A DNA stretch of 64,000 nt from Symbiotaphrina buchneri (Eukaryota > Ascomycota > Symbiotaphrinales > Symbiotaphrinaceae), in contig BCIG01000026.1 in NCBI GenBank assembly GCA_001599915.1, positions 372,001 through 436,000 of the forward strand, in the 5' to 3' direction. Within the stretch, counting starts at the first letter, position 1; the number at the start of each line of letters is the position of its first letter. The position numbers and the translations under genes were made by a program. The notes beneath the pieces are model-generated. The model had not been told where the DNA came from, did no database searches, and worked only from the letters and a program-made list of their open reading frames with translations. Positions 11,426-23,610 of this stretch are shown in pieces.

Positions 11426-14400
11426 CTAGAANATGAACCCATCGCGCTTCTCCTCCAAAGCCGCCTTCTCTTTACGACAGCTCTCGCAGTACGTAGAGTA
11501 CCACTCCTTGATTGAAAGCAACTTGCTATCCTCCAGCCGGTGCGCTTCATCGCCGCCCTTCCTTTCCGCCCCTTTCGGGCCCGCCTCGCGCTCCCGTAAC
11601 ATCTCACCGACGCGCTCGCACCGTTCCCACTCGCCCCAGACCCAACGCTCCCACTCGGCTCGAAGTGCTTCGCGCTCGACCGCATTCACGACCCGCATGG
11701 CCACCAGCAGATCGTGCCTGTATCCACCGAGACGTAGTCGCGTATGGCGCAGGCGTTTGGCTGTCTGAACATCTGAACCGGCGGACGGAGAGGAGAGAGA
11801 GATGGAGGAAAAGGGCGATGGCGAGTCGGTGGAGGCGGAGGAGCTGATGGCGTGGAAGGTGCTGAGGCACGTGTTGGATCGGCTCCAAGCGGAGGTGTCG
11901 TTTGAACCCGGGTCGTTGAAGTCGTAGGAATGGTCGGAAGTCTTCAGTGTTGTATGTGGCAGAGCTAGTTCCTCCAGATCCGCGATGTAGACACTCTTGC
12001 TCATCGCATGCCCGGGGCCGACGCCAAGCCGGGCCATGAAGGCGCTGGCTTGCCGATCGGCCCACCAGGAGGACGCTGTGCCGGAAGTGTACAGGAGGTT
12101 GACGACGACACTGAGCGTAAGGAGACTAACGATAATGACATGCGCGTTACTGATATCCCAGAGCTTCTTCAGGATGACTCCTATAACGCCTAACAGGGAA
12201 GAGACGAGGCTTTCCGCCGTGGAGGCAAAGTTCTCCCACAATAAAGACCGAAGCGTACGATGTCTGATAGGTAAGCGGCGAGGTTCGAAAGAAGGCAGAG
12301 GCGCGGCCGTGGAAAATTGTGGAATATCAGAAGAGTGACCAACATGCCCGTAGATGTGTATAGCCTTTTTCGTGCGCGAGTGCGCCCCGAGTCGCCGTAC
12401 TTGATCTGTTATGACGTCTGCTAGATCTAGTGCATCGGCTTGCAAGTCTCTCAAAGCCACACGTTCCACAAGACCTGGAAGTGGATGTTATTATCCATAC
12501 CCAGGAGGGTGAGAGATTCCAATTACCTTTTGAAAAGTACGGCTCTCTGCTCCATTCTGTCTTTGCGTAGACCGTCAACTTACAGCGGGATTTGGCCACG
12601 TGTGTAATCACAATACGGCTGACCAACTTAAAGTCGTTCTGCCATGGCAGATGCCATGGAGTCTTTACGTCTTTGATGACATAGCAGAGATGGTCATTGA
12701 GGACTTCAACAATCTGTTGGTCGATAACTGGCGCATATCTTGCGCGCCCGAAAAGATCCAAGTATTGCACTTGATATTCGAATTCCCGCCTCATTCGACC
12801 CTCATCCATATGTATCCAAGGGCTCTGTTTGATATCTGCAGTCATGTCAGCTAGGGCAGGACGGGTATCTATATGAGCCGGTTCCAGCTTACTTTGAGCT
12901 CTCCTTTTATGGTACAGCATTTGGAAAACTGCACTTTTATCTCCGAACATGACATGAAAGAGAGCTTTCGGACTGATCTCGAATTGGCGTTCGACGGCTA
13001 CCCGATCCATGCCTTTGGGTACAAAGATGACCGGCTGAGCTGGTAGTTTGAATTTCGCGGGCTCGCGACCGGGTATCAATCTGTCGGCCTCGCTGAGCCC
13101 TTTATCAATGCGCAGTCGAGCTCTTAGGTCTGCAGCGCGCCGCCCTATGCTCCGTCCACCGGTGAAGCCATCGTCCACTGGAGTGTTCATTGAGACATCC
13201 TCCCAACTCTCTAAGCTAGGACTTCTCGTGAGGTCTTGCTTCTCCATCTTCAGAAGCTCGGTGAGTATGGCTTCAAGGCCAAGTTTCGACTCAGCGTTGG
13301 CATTCTGGACGAGGAAGTCCAGCCTCCGTTGCAGGAGCCGAAGAGGCTCGAGGAAGGTCTTAACAGTCACCCTGGTGGGCGCGTCTTTATGATTACCTTC
13401 TCTCAGATGCAGGTAGAGAAAGTCGCAGTCTCGGCCCGGCGCAGCAGTCACCTCCGTGATCGATGTGAGGGTAAGGCCAGATATCAGGACTAGACCCAGG
13501 TGATTGCTGTAAAAGTAAACATTCTCGGTTGTGATATACGCTCTTCCAGGAAACTCCTGTAGCTCATTGGGGTTCCATGCAGCTCTGAACACGAGGACCA
13601 ATCTTTCCTCCTTCGAGACGTCCGGGAAGAGCATTCTGAATTGAGCATCCTGCGTCTTGAGTTGTAAGGGATAGTTTGACGGAAAATCGTCAGGCTCTGG
13701 CAGAGCAGGTCTCGGAAAGCGTCCAATATCAGACTCCGCACGACTTCTTCCTCTATATCTCTCGGCCGAAGGTTCTTGTGAGTAAACAGCATGAGATACT
13801 GCTCTTGGGGCTCCTGATACATCTGAATTTGTCAAACCTGGGGGCTGATTTTCTTGACTTTTGGCAACGCTCGTTTCGGTGGAAGAAGGCTTTTCCGAGC
13901 CATCGTGAGGTTCATCCTGCCGAGTCTGGCCCCTAGAGTCTTGGATTGCTTTAGAATCACCTCGCTCTAGCCTGTTCACGACACCCCAGTTACTGCTTCC
14001 CCATATGTTGGCCATAAAACCACTTGGTGTGCCACCGGTCACATCAATTCGTCCCATGCTCAAACCATGTTCACCGCCCAGAATCACGGCCGTTTTGCTC
14101 AAATTTGTAGGTGCAGGGGGAGGAGCAAGAGTTGATGGAGCGAGTGTGCTGGTTGGAACTTCAGGTAGCAGTCTGGCACCAGAGACATCCGTGAGCGTAC
14201 CGGTTGAAGAGCTCCCAGGTAGAACTTGTGTAATTGCCGATGTTGCAACCGGTAGGATGTTGTGACTTGCCGAGATCAGACTCGCGATACCACCTACACT
14301 GGAAGCGGCCCCAGCTGATCCGGAAGCAGACATCTGTGCTCCTGCTGCCGTCTTTCGATGTAAGTCAAGTTTCTGTATGATTTTCGCAGCAGGATCATCT

Positions 14401-16046
14401 CTGTCGAGCATGGTTGAACGTCGAGATGCAGGCACATCGAAACTGGCTCGATTGCCCAGGCCGTTCTCTCCCGGTACGGGTAGTGTTGTACTCCGTTCGG
14501 GACTGGCTATGTCCAGAGCATCATGGTCTCCAGTCTTTGCGGCAAATTCAGGAGCGCTCGGAGGATTGATAGCGAAGGCGGCATCGTGTCCAATTCCTCT
14601 GTTCTGACCAGGGGAATCAGTACTTGCAGGATCCTCTAATGCCTTCCTTTTCGCCGCTTCAAATGACTCAATCCATTCCACCAGCTCCGGTTGCGTCTCA
14701 GCTTGTAGGAGAATTGTGTTATCTTTAGTCTTCACCTCGAAGCAGAACCTGCGTTCTTCTTGGAATGCAGCTCGGACGCTACAGAGCAAGACTCCTATCC
14801 TTTCACCTTCCTCTACACCGCCCGTCCTCGAGCCTTGGACTAGCCACCCAAAGATCCCATTTTTGACATAGAACCAACGTCGTACCCATACGGTTCTGGT
14901 AGGTTTCCCAGTCAAGGTCCTTACAAACAGCCAGCCCTGCTTTTCAGCCTTCTTTGAGGCTGCTGGCATAGGCGATCGAATGTTGGCTTGCGAGGCTCCC
15001 TTCCCACCGAGATAGGGAACTGTAGATGAAGCATAATCATCCAGTTCCCGCGAAGGTCGAACGACGGACTCTGCAGCCTCCTCGATCTGACCTCTAGCGG
15101 TTTGCAATTCATTTTTGAAGATCTTTTCACCAGCCTCGATTTCGCGGCTCCAGCCTCTAATTCGTTCCATTTCTGCGTCCCACTTAGCAAAGTTGACCGT
15201 CAGTAGCTCTCGATCGCTTTTCATATCCCGCCATTGGTCTGAAAAAACTCGAACAATAAGCTTGTCCAAGGTAGTCCGCAGCTGGGGCGCCAGAACGCAA
15301 AAATCCATTGAAGCCTTGAGGTAAGCTTTCCGGGCCTCATGAAGCTGAAAGGCGTCTTCCCGCAGTGATGAAGCTTCCTTAGTTTTTGCTTGACCAGCAA
15401 AACGAGCAAGCAGGCCGTCATAATGTTTCTGTGATTGTTCAAAATACCGCCGTGCATCCTATAGATTCAAGTCGTCAGATAGGGAAATCTTATTCCAGAA
15501 GACACCATCACCTTGAAGTTCCGTAGCTCGCCATTCAAGAAACCCTTGATAGGGTCTACCACCACGACCTCCATCTTCTTCATGCCTGATATGGTATATG
15601 ACCAGAAGTCCCGGGATCCTGCACTGTATCTTCGCATCGCCAACAAAGTGTAGTCATGATCAAGCACAGCTTCCGAGACATTTGCCGGAGGTACTCCATG
15701 GGCTAGAAAGCCGTTCACGATTGCTTCCAGAGCTACACCATAGGTGTTAGAGGAGATAGCTGGCAATGAGACGACGAGAGAAATTTACTCACATGCGACC
15801 TCATGCACCAGCTTGCTTGTGGATTTCACATAACCGTCCAACCATCTTTCAATCACCTCTACCTGATCTGAGAAATGTACGGCAGTTGCTCGGAAAGTGG
15901 GTGAGTCCAGTGCAGCTTCTTTCAGTCCAACAGGTCTACAGTACTTTCGGTCAGCAATGATCGACTTCTAGGGAAAAATCCACGTACATTAGGCTGAGGG
16001 CTCTGCCAACCGACTCGAGCGCGGGTTGCTGCTCAGCATCCGCCAT
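11426..16046 (-). CDS. SIP3: SIP3/LAM-type BAR-PH-GRAM-VASt membrane-contact lipid transfer protein
   Basis: Likely moves sterols between ER and plasma membrane at contact sites (yeast Lam3/Sip3, Ysp1 family). Six exons, read from 16046 downward: 16046-15988, 15935-15793, 15732-15512, 15458-12893, 12835-12527, 12474-11426; 1448 residues. An N-terminal BAR-like helical region covers about 1-290. A PH domain begins near 314 (KQGWLFVRTL) and ends near 412. A GRAM domain lies at about 747-831 (RMLFPDVSKEERLVLVF, then RAYITTENVYFYS), and the VASt sterol-binding domain at about 950-1095 (FEISPKALFHVMFGDKS, RRAQNIKQSPWI, REFEYQV). One membrane anchor lies near 1210-1232 ([17 protein letters not shown]). 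The intron at 12836-12892 is 57 nt and stopless, inside VASt. An undetermined base (N, 11432) makes the next-to-last codon ATN. The start was chosen at the first ATG giving MADAEQQPAL. Longer than yeast Sip3 (1229). Confidence 0.88.
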
Positions 16047-16350
16047 GGTTCGTGCAGCTTACAGCTTCCTGGCGCAGCCGTGTACGGTCCCGGTTGAAGG
16101 AAACAGCATGAATGGTGCCTCCTTTTTATTCATATACGTATGGCAGCGAAAAGGACCATGAGTACTTCGTAGTTGGTATCTGTACATGCTCGTTCGACAA
16201 TGTTGCGATGCTATCGCCAACCTGTTGCGCGTGTGTGCATTGACCTCTCCGTCATCGCGGCAACTTCCGTCCCATAAGTCTGGAAGCACCACTTTTTTTT
16301 CTACAGCAGAAAACACGAGTCTTGCATCTGTCCCAGACAAGGCATGCAAC
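16047..16350. promoter_or_regulatory. Shared divergent promoter, SIP3-like and KRI1 genes
   Basis: Only 304 bases separate the two start codons, which point away from each other, so both promoters must share or abut here. It contains one copy of the motif tacttcgta (16163-16171) that recurs in other spacers of this window. An in-frame upstream ATG for KRI1 also lies here, but the conserved protein begins later. Confidence 0.6.
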
Positions 16351-18469
16351 ATGGCGCCTCCGAAAGCCGGGAAGGATCATATTAAGGCACCACGTGTGGC
16401 TAGACCGCATGAACAGGATCGTGCCATTAGACCAGCGAAACGGGCAAAATTGCTGCCTGACGACAGCGCATCCGAAGAGAGTGATACTGATGGCGGTGGA
16501 GGTGTTGCCTTGAACGGTGATGCCCCTGAGCCCGTTTTCAAGATCAACGAGGAGTACGCCAAGCGGTTCGAGCATAACAAGAAAAGGGAAGAATTACATA
16601 GGCGTAAGTTATCTGAGTTCTTGTCCCATTTTGCGAGCTGGGACTAATTGGGCAGTTGAGGAGAAATACGGAAAGAATGGCCGGACCAAGAAGCGCAAGA
16701 CCAGGGACGATGAAGAAACAGGAGGCAGTGCGTCGGGCTCTGACGGCTCCTCATCAGAGTCCGAATCTGAAGATGACGAGGGCATCTTGGCTACCGAGGC
16801 CTTAGACGCTGAGATTTCCGCGACTCTGCAAGCTATACGCTCCAAAGATCCTAAGGTCTACGATAAATCGGTGACTTTCTACACACAACTCGAAGCCGCA
16901 GAAGAGCTTGAAGCGGAGGCTACGTCAAAGAAGGAGAAGCCAATGTTTCTGTCAGACTATCACCGAAAGAATCTTCTTGAAGGGCACACTGGCGCTGAGG
17001 ATGACGAAGAACCTGTCCCTAAAAGCTATGTTCAGGAACAGGAAGAGCTGAAAAGAAGCATCGTAATGGAGTTGCATGCAGCAGCAGATAACGATGGACC
17101 AGATGATGGAGACGACGGGGAGGGGGAGGATGACTTCCTGGTAGCGAAAAGTCGGCCGCAACCAGTTGTGACCGCTCAGACTCGTCCGAAGCTTGCCGAG
17201 GCGGACGTCGCCGCAGCAGACAAGGATCCGGAGACGTTTCTGTCAAATTTCCTTGCCGCCAGAGCATGGGTACCGACAACAACCGCTCGTTTTCAACCGT
17301 TCGAATCAGACGATGAGGAGGAGGAAAAACGGGCTGAAGCGTTCGAGGAAGCCTACAATTTCAGGTTTGAAGATCCCGCGTTGGCAAATGAAAAATTGTT
17401 GTCCCATGCACGTGACGCCGCCGCAAAGTATTCGGTCAGGAGAGAAGAATTGAGCGGACGGAAAAAGCAGCGAGAGACCGAGCGAATGAAGAAAGAGGAA
17501 GAGAAAAAGGAAAGGGAAGAAGAGAAAGCTCGGCTACGAAAGCTGAAAATTGAGGAAATGGCAGAAAAAGTAAGTCGTATCAAGGAGGCGGCGGGGATCC
17601 GGGGGAAACAAGTCCGGGAAGAAGATTGGGCCGGCCTACTCGAAGAAGACTGGGATGACAACAGATGGGAAGAGGAGATGAACAGGAGGTTCGGGGAATC
17701 ATATTATGCAGAGAATGAAGTGCTTGAGGATGGAGATACTGATGCGGAGGAAGCTCCAAAGCAAAAGAGGAAAGCACCAAAGAAGCCAAAGTGGGATGAC
17801 GATATAGATATCAAGGACCTCGTGCCGGATTTCGAGGAGACGGTCACGAAGCCGCCGTTCACGCTTTCCGATGAGAGCGAGGAAGAGGACGCTGGTGTTT
17901 CGCTCAATACTGGTGCCAGCGATCTGGTGATGGATGACGGCTTGGAGGCTGCAAATGAACCAAAGACGAAGAAAGATCGCTTGAAAGAGCAAGCCGAGAA
18001 AAAGAGGCAGGCTCGCAAGGAACGAAGGAAAATTGAACAGTTGGTTGATGAACAATTAGAACTGGATTTTGCCGTTCCTACGTCTTCCAAGAAGGCCGGT
18101 TTCCGGTATCGCGAGACGTCGCCGCAAACTTACGGGCTGACGGCCAAGGATATTCTGATTGCCTCAGACAGCCAGCTGAACCAATTCGCTGGTCTGAAGA
18201 AGCTGGCCACATTCCGAGACCCTGCAAAGAAGGCCAAGGATAGAAAAAAGCTGGGAAAGAAAGCCCGTCTCCGGCAGTGGAGAAAGGAGACGTTTGGTAA
18301 TCCTGATGGTCCAACCTCTGAACTTGCGGATGTCATCGCCGCTCAGACGAACAATGGCGGGACCAGGCCTGAAGTCGTCAGGAATGGAGACGCTGGTGTT
18401 GACATACGGGAAGGGAAAAAGAAACGCAAGCGTTCGAGGAAGAATAAGGATCAGGCAACGGAGGCATAG
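16351..18469 (+). CDS. KRI1: KRI1-like ribosome biogenesis protein
   Basis: Nucleolar factor for 40S subunit assembly; in yeast Kri1 binds Krr1 and snR30. Exons 16351-16603 and 16656-18469 give 688 residues. Near residues 67-90 the family signature reads INEEYAKRFEHNKKREELHR, continued across the intron as LEEKYGKNGR. Acidic tracts (SDGSSSESESEDDEG), a highly charged helix around residue 320-365, and the conserved segment EEDWDDNRWEEEMNRRFG follow. The C-terminal Kri1 domain includes LTAKDILIASDSQLNQFAGL and KKLGKKARLRQWRKETFG, and the protein ends in a basic nuclear-localisation-like tail (GKKKRKRSRKNK). An ATG 165 bases upstream is in frame, but MAPPKAGKDH is the more natural start. Divergent from the SIP3-like gene. 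Confidence 0.92.
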
Positions 18470-18577
18470 GCTTCTGATGGTTGCAATGTTCAGAAGGCGA
18501 ATTTCCGTAGTTCAACGTAATTTAGCCTAGCAAGAACCCAGGGACAGCAGAACCTAATTGATTGACCCATTAATTTC

Positions 18578-18607
18578 TTGAATTGATGCCTTTTGAATTG
18601 ATGCCTT
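18578..18607 (+). repeat. 15-base tandem duplication
   Basis: Two perfect adjacent copies of ttgaattgatgcctt, 110 bases after the KRI1 stop codon. Probably a replication slippage product in the 3' UTR. Confidence 0.9.
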
Positions 18608-19373
18608 TGTGCTCGAATGCTGCGCACATCGACTGCGAACTATTATGATTGCTATAATGGCGCCGAAACTGCTGACCTAGAATTGCACAGAAATGTAAGA
18701 AAGACCAAATGGAAGAAGTAACCTTCCGAGATGAGAATCCCCGTCTTGCATGGACGAACAGATCTTGGACGGCATTTATGTTGAACGTCATCTATGAATT
18801 GCATGCTTCTAGAAGACATTCTATAAAGGTAAGCCAATGGATACTGATCAAAATGAAATATTCCATTGAGGCTCAGTGCAACTAAAAGTGGGAACTGCTC
18901 CGCTCTATCATTCCCCGTACCTTGGACCGATCGCACGGGCAACGACTACAGTAAAAACTCGACCAGGTAGGTCTTGGCAGGACGGGTGATGAAAGGTAAC
19001 GAGCTACGGTACCTTGGGTACCTTAAGGTAGGTAGGGTCCTCGTATGGGTCAGTGTTGGAGGATGAGATGTATCGTACCTTATGGATGGATGAAGAGTCC
19101 TACAGTGTTTGTGGCAAGCTTGATTATTGATATCAAAGCATCTTAGTTGCTGTTTCATTTTCCCATGGAGGTAACTGCATCACTGTAAGATTCTGGTTGT
19201 TCCCGATCCCCGAGGTACCAGGCCTCGCAGGGAAGAGGTCGGAATGGCAGATTCGGGCAAAGTGTAGGCGGATTAAGCGAGAGTGGCCGTCACTCAAGCG
19301 TGTAATAATGGGCATCGGCTTGATTCGGGAGTTGCCTCCCAAGCCTCCCTGAGCTAACAAAATTCTGTCGCCA

Positions 19374-19540
19374 GCTTCCCTTCTATTTCTTCCAGTACTT
19401 CTCCCACAAGCTTCTTTTCTCCCACTCTCCTATCTTCATCTTCGGAGTCGTCCACCTCGACCTCGTCCATCAACCACTCTCCTCTCAATTCGTTTCTGTC
19501 AGTTTCTGTCCTTAGATTCTCCAATTCGAGAAATCTTTCA
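19374..19540 (+). promoter_or_regulatory. Pyrimidine-rich leader of the ADP/ATP carrier gene
   Basis: A stretch dominated by C and T (cttctcccac, tcttttctcccactctcct, ccactctcctctc) immediately before the start codon, ending in ctttcacaATG. Such CT-rich blocks are usual upstream of strongly expressed fungal housekeeping genes. Confidence 0.5.
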
Positions 19541-19542
19541 CA

Positions 19543-21158
19543 ATGGCGAAGGAAGGAGAAGTCGTGCAGTCGAAGAAGTCCTTCATGGGCATGCCCGTAA
19601 GCCATCCTTGTCCATCGAAACCATCATCCCCAGCAGTCTCCGCCATCGACCTCAAGCACACATCGCTTCCTGCCAACAACGCAATAAGCATCCTGGCTTG
19701 ATGCAATGTGGCTTGGAGCCTTGTCAATGCTTGTCGACGTTTGGCCGTCGGGATGAGGTTGTCGCTACCCTGGGAGATAAATGACGCTAACATTTCACTT
19801 CCCTAGGGGTTCGTTGTGGACTTCTTGAGTACGTTCAATCCATCTTGTCCATCAGCAGAAGTATCTGTATATCACTCTGCGATGGAGATTGCATTCTGCG
19901 ACCGGCAATGATCCAAGAATCGAAGACTAACTGTTCGTCTCAGTGGGTGGTGTATCTGCCGCCGTCTCGAAGACCGCAGCTGCTCCCATCGAGCGTGTTA
20001 AGCTTCTGATCCAGAACCAGGTTAGTGATCCCGATGTCGTGGTTGTTTTCAGTCTTCCAAACTTTTCGTCGTGCTTTCATGTCCAATGTGTGTGGTTGGC
20101 CGACTTTTGGCATTGCGTATCTATTCGCACATGGGGTCGGGCGCTGAATAGCCGAAACACTCAAAAATCTTTTTTTGACGCCCGGCCGTCGGGTGCGCCC
20201 GCGCTTCACGACTCTGATCCGCTCAACATCATGTTGTTATTCGTTCTTTTCATGAATTGGAAATTTTGCTTACCAATTATATCATACAGGATGAGATGCT
20301 TAAGTCAGGTCGTCTTGACCGGAAATACGATGGTATCGGGGACTGTTTCCGTCGTACCGTCGCTGACGAGGGTGTCGTCTCCCTGTGGAGAGGTAACACT
20401 GCCAACGTTATCCGTTACTTCCCTACCCAGGCCTTGAACTTCGCCTTCCGTGATACCTACAAGTCGATGTTCGCCTACAAGAAGGACCGCGATGGATACT
20501 GGAAGTGGATGATGGGTAACTTGGCGTCCGGTGGTGCCGCTGGTGCCACCTCGCTGCTCTTCGTTTACTCCCTCGACTACGCCCGTACCCGTCTTGCCAA
20601 CGATGCCAAGAACGCGAAGAAGGGTGGTGACCGCCAGTTCAACGGTCTGGTGGATGTGTACAAGAAGACCCTTGCGTCCGACGGTGTCGCCGGTCTGTAC
20701 CGTGGTTTCATGCCCTCCGTCCTTGGTATCGTAGTCTACCGTGGTCTGTACTTCGGCATGTACGACTCCATCAAGCCCGTCGTCCTGGTCGGTCCTCTTG
20801 AGGGTAACTTCCTTGCCTCCTTCTTGCTGGGTTGGACTGTCACCACTGGTGCCGGTATCGCTTCTTACCCTCTTGACACTATCCGTCGTCGTATGATGAT
20901 GACTTCCGGTGAGGTAAGCAAATAGCCCTTCCGTCTGTTTCAACTTGGACCTTTCTCTCATGTTTGGTACAGGCCGTCAAGTACAAGTCCACCATGGATG
21001 CCGCCCGCCAGATCGTCGCCAAGGAAGGTGTTAAGTCCCTGTTCAAGGGTGCTGGTGCCAACATTCTGCGTGGTGTCGCTGGTGCTGGTGTGCTGTCCAT
21101 CTACGACCAGGTCCAACTCCTGATGTTCGGCAAGGCCTTCAAGGGTGGATCCGGTTAA
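19543..21158 (+). CDS. AAC: Mitochondrial ADP/ATP carrier
   Basis: Exchanges cytosolic ADP for matrix ATP across the inner mitochondrial membrane (SLC25 family). Exons 19543-19596, 19807-19828, 19944-20020, 20290-20913 and 20973-21158 give 320 residues. The three carrier repeats are visible: [12 protein letters not shown] in the first, [14 protein letters not shown] in the second and [17 protein letters not shown] in the third. RRRMMM is the diagnostic signature of ADP/ATP carriers. The first three exons are small, with one of 22 nt; introns 1 and 3 are long for this window (210 and 269 nt). Coding sequence is rich in GGT, GCC, CTC and AAG codons, the bias of highly expressed genes, which also creates a long antisense open frame (20305-20961) that is not a gene. 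Confidence 0.97.
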
Positions 21159-22095
21159 ACGGATAGCTCCAAATGTCAACCTTGAAATAGAGACGGCGAA
21201 GGAGTGATAGAGAATCAGGGGACGTCGGTGGTCAGGTGGTCGTGGCGGGGAAAGGGGTCGATCGGGAGCGGTGATGGGGGGAGCTTGGTAGACGTGCTCT
21301 CGTCGACGAAGCATGATGGTGGGGTAGGAGGAGGTTCCTTAACGCAGCTGTACTTTACTACTACCTAGGCAATTTTCCACATGTACTCCGTTGACATGGT
21401 CTGTTCTACGCGGCTTGTTTCCTGTTTGCTCAATCGTCCTTCATTACGGGCATTCGCTGGTTCTTTTCGCATCATAGACATTTGACCGTTGAATGGAAGA
21501 CAGGAGAAGTATTCGTACTTCGTACACCAGATTCCTTTTCACTTGAACTTTGAAGGTTTCGCTAGAGGGCTTGGCACCCTATTCCTATCTCGTATCGGCC
21601 GGCCTAGAAACACGGTGATACTGCGCTCAGAAAGGTTGAATAAATGTGGCTTGTAGGAGGCCGATCTAGATAGGGGGCGGAGCACTGATTGCGTATTTTT
21701 ATTGCGTGATTCACTGCGGTATCAGAGCTTGTAGGGAGGTGAGATTTCGCCTATAAGATGGGGAGACGAACGCTCCCTCAACGGAGACAGCAGTTGCAGT
21801 TTCGAGTTTAGTGGTACTTATGTTCGCTAGTTATTTGTATGCAGTTTAGTGTACCTGAGCACCGCTTCGCTAAGCCTATGTCTACCCAGTAAACCTTATA
21901 GGTTCAACTTTTTCCATATCAAATTTATGTCACGTGATGATAGGCGTTATCATATGACGTCGTGCGAAGTAGCTGGGGAAAGTGTGAGGTGTCCACCGTG
22001 ACCCCTGCATAGACGCCACGGCAGCTCACGCGAATAACAATAACACCAAGACAAACCGCCTCTGGTTGCTGTTCGTATTCGTACACGAACCCACG
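21159..22095. other. Spacer downstream of the ADP/ATP carrier
   Basis: No gene seen. Holds the carrier 3' UTR and the promoter of the next gene. One copy of the recurring motif tacttcgta lies at 21516-21524, flanked as gtacttcgtac. Confidence 0.55.
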
Positions 22096-22992
22096 ATGTC
22101 TGGAATCCCAACCTACCTAGATAACAGCGCGCCGCTGCATCCAACAACGGCGGCCAAACCCAGTGGCACGACCCCTCAGACGGCCGCTCCTCCACAAGCT
22201 CAATCACACCCGCAGTCTTCGAGCAGAGCAGCCGGGACTCCAGCTTCTGTGCCAGCAAACATCCCGCCGCCGACGTCGACGGCCACGACCACCACGACGA
22301 ATGCCTATCCTGCCGCACAGCCGGGCGCGGGCCCCTCGCTGCCAGGCCCGACCCCTGCTCCGCGATTCCAGCAGTATAACCCCTCGCCGACGCGGACGAC
22401 GAAGGTTGAGGATGACGATCAGCCTCCAGCTCCACAACCGGGCGCCGCCCCTATTCCTCCCTCTGCGGCATCCAATGCGCAACAAGCACCTGCTGGCTGG
22501 GCCGCACCTCCAGCAGCGCAACCTACGCCCACAGCGACAGCGGGAGCGCAGCCTTCACAACCAACTTTCCCTGCCTCGCCGGCCACGTTGACACCGAGTT
22601 CCCAACGGAACTACGGCATGCCCATCAAAGGCACGACCGCGACCTCGACCGCGGCCTCATTCGCCAACCCCAGCACGGCGTTCGTCTCACCGATTCCGGC
22701 CCCGTCGGCCGCAGCAGGCCAGAGCCTCGAGCACCCGCCCGGCTACGTCCAGAACCCGTACGCGAACGCGGAGTTGCCGCCGCACGCGGCTGGCGAGGAC
22801 CCCTTCACGACGGGTGATAGTCGCGCGAGCATGGATTTGAGGGAGTTGATCGGTGTGGGCGGGAGCGGGACGAGCTTTGGTGAGGGCGAGGGCGTCTGGG
22901 ATAGTGTGAAGGGCTGGGTGGGCAAGGCGGCGGAGAAGGTCGGCGAGGTGGAGAAGGAGGTTTGGAAGAGGGCGTTAGGGGATAAGGATTGA
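22096..22992 (+). CDS. Pro/Ala-rich conserved fungal protein with a C-terminal amphipathic helix
   Basis: Single exon, 298 residues, family not named. Residues 1-190 are Pro/Ala/Thr/Gln-rich and probably disordered. The C-terminal third is more conserved in look: MPIKGTTATSTAASF, SLEHPPGYVQNPYANAELPP, DLRELIGVGGSGTS, then EGVWDSVKGWVGKAAEKVGE and EKEVWKRALGDKD, which forms an amphipathic lysine/tryptophan helix that could bind membranes. I chose the ATG giving MSGIPTYLDNSAPL; an in-frame ATG ten codons earlier adds a less protein-like stretch. No enzyme motif. It is high in GC at third positions, unlike its flanks, which supports it being coding. Confidence 0.75.
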   Translation: MSGIPTYLDNSAPLHPTTAAKPSGTTPQTAAPPQAQSHPQSSSRAAGTPASVPANIPPPTSTATTTTTNAYPAAQPGAGPSLPGPTPAPRFQQYNPSPTRTTKVEDDDQPPAPQPGAAPIPPSAASNAQQAPAGWAAPPAAQPTPTATAGAQPSQPTFPASPATLTPSSQRNYGMPIKGTTATSTAASFANPSTAFVSPIPAPSAAAGQSLEHPPGYVQNPYANAELPPHAAGEDPFTTGDSRASMDLRELIGVGGSGTSFGEGEGVWDSVKGWVGKAAEKVGEVEKEVWKRALGDKD

Positions 22993-23264
22993 TTTTTGTT
23001 GATCATGGAGCAGCCATTGCGCGAGGTCACAGCATGAAAATGAAAAAGGTATCGGGAAGTCATGGGTTCGTGCGAGCAGGGAAAGGCGGTTGCTTTTATT
23101 GATATGCGGCGTCTTGGGGATCATAAAGTCGTCACAGCAAGCATGTTACAGCTGGAGGATGGCCTGTCTCCGGCGCCATTCGTCACAAGGAAGGAAGCGC
23201 TGAGGGACATTCAGCCTAATAGTCATTATAGGATAGGTAGCCAAACAGATTAATCGTGCCTTCT

Positions 23265-23295
<31 letters not shown>

Positions 23296-23610
23296 GGTAG
23301 CAAACGACTGCGTGCGGCCCCAAAGTGTCCCTCGAGGCAGTTATATCACCTCATAGAACCGAACATATACACACCCGCCATCCACCCCGGTCCCCAGGGT
23401 ATTGAGCAGAACAGCAAACGACTCAAAGACAGAACCGATGCATGTGCACTTCCTGGAAAATCAAGACCGACAATGACAAGATGGTGAAGGCCAGTGACAC
23501 CGCCAGACGATATTTCCAACACCATCCCAAGGAGGGCATGAAGCCAACGCAACTTTTCCCCCTCCAAAGCAATGACACAAACTCCCTACCGAACCTCATT
23601 ACCGACCGAA
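22993..23610. other. Spacer between convergent genes
   Basis: Between the 3' ends of the Pro/Ala-rich protein gene and the Zn2Cys6 regulator. Contains a TA microsatellite (listed). Small open frames show no motif. Confidence 0.6.
23270..23295 (+). repeat. AT dinucleotide microsatellite
   Basis: Uninterrupted alternating AT for 26 bases (13 units), between two convergent 3' ends. Likely polymorphic in length. Confidence 0.97.

Larger units (their letters stand above)
18470..19542. other. Spacer between KRI1 and the ADP/ATP carrier
   Basis: No gene supportable. It contains a 15-base tandem duplication, a 13-base element (taccttgggtacc, 19010-19022) repeated exactly once elsewhere at 33833-33845, and the CT-rich leader of the carrier gene. 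Confidence 0.6.

Noticed and set aside
20305-20961. 218-residue open frame antisense to the ADP/ATP carrier
   Set aside because: It is the mirror of a strongly codon-biased exon; composition (Thr/Gly/Val-rich, no domain) is that of an antisense shadow.
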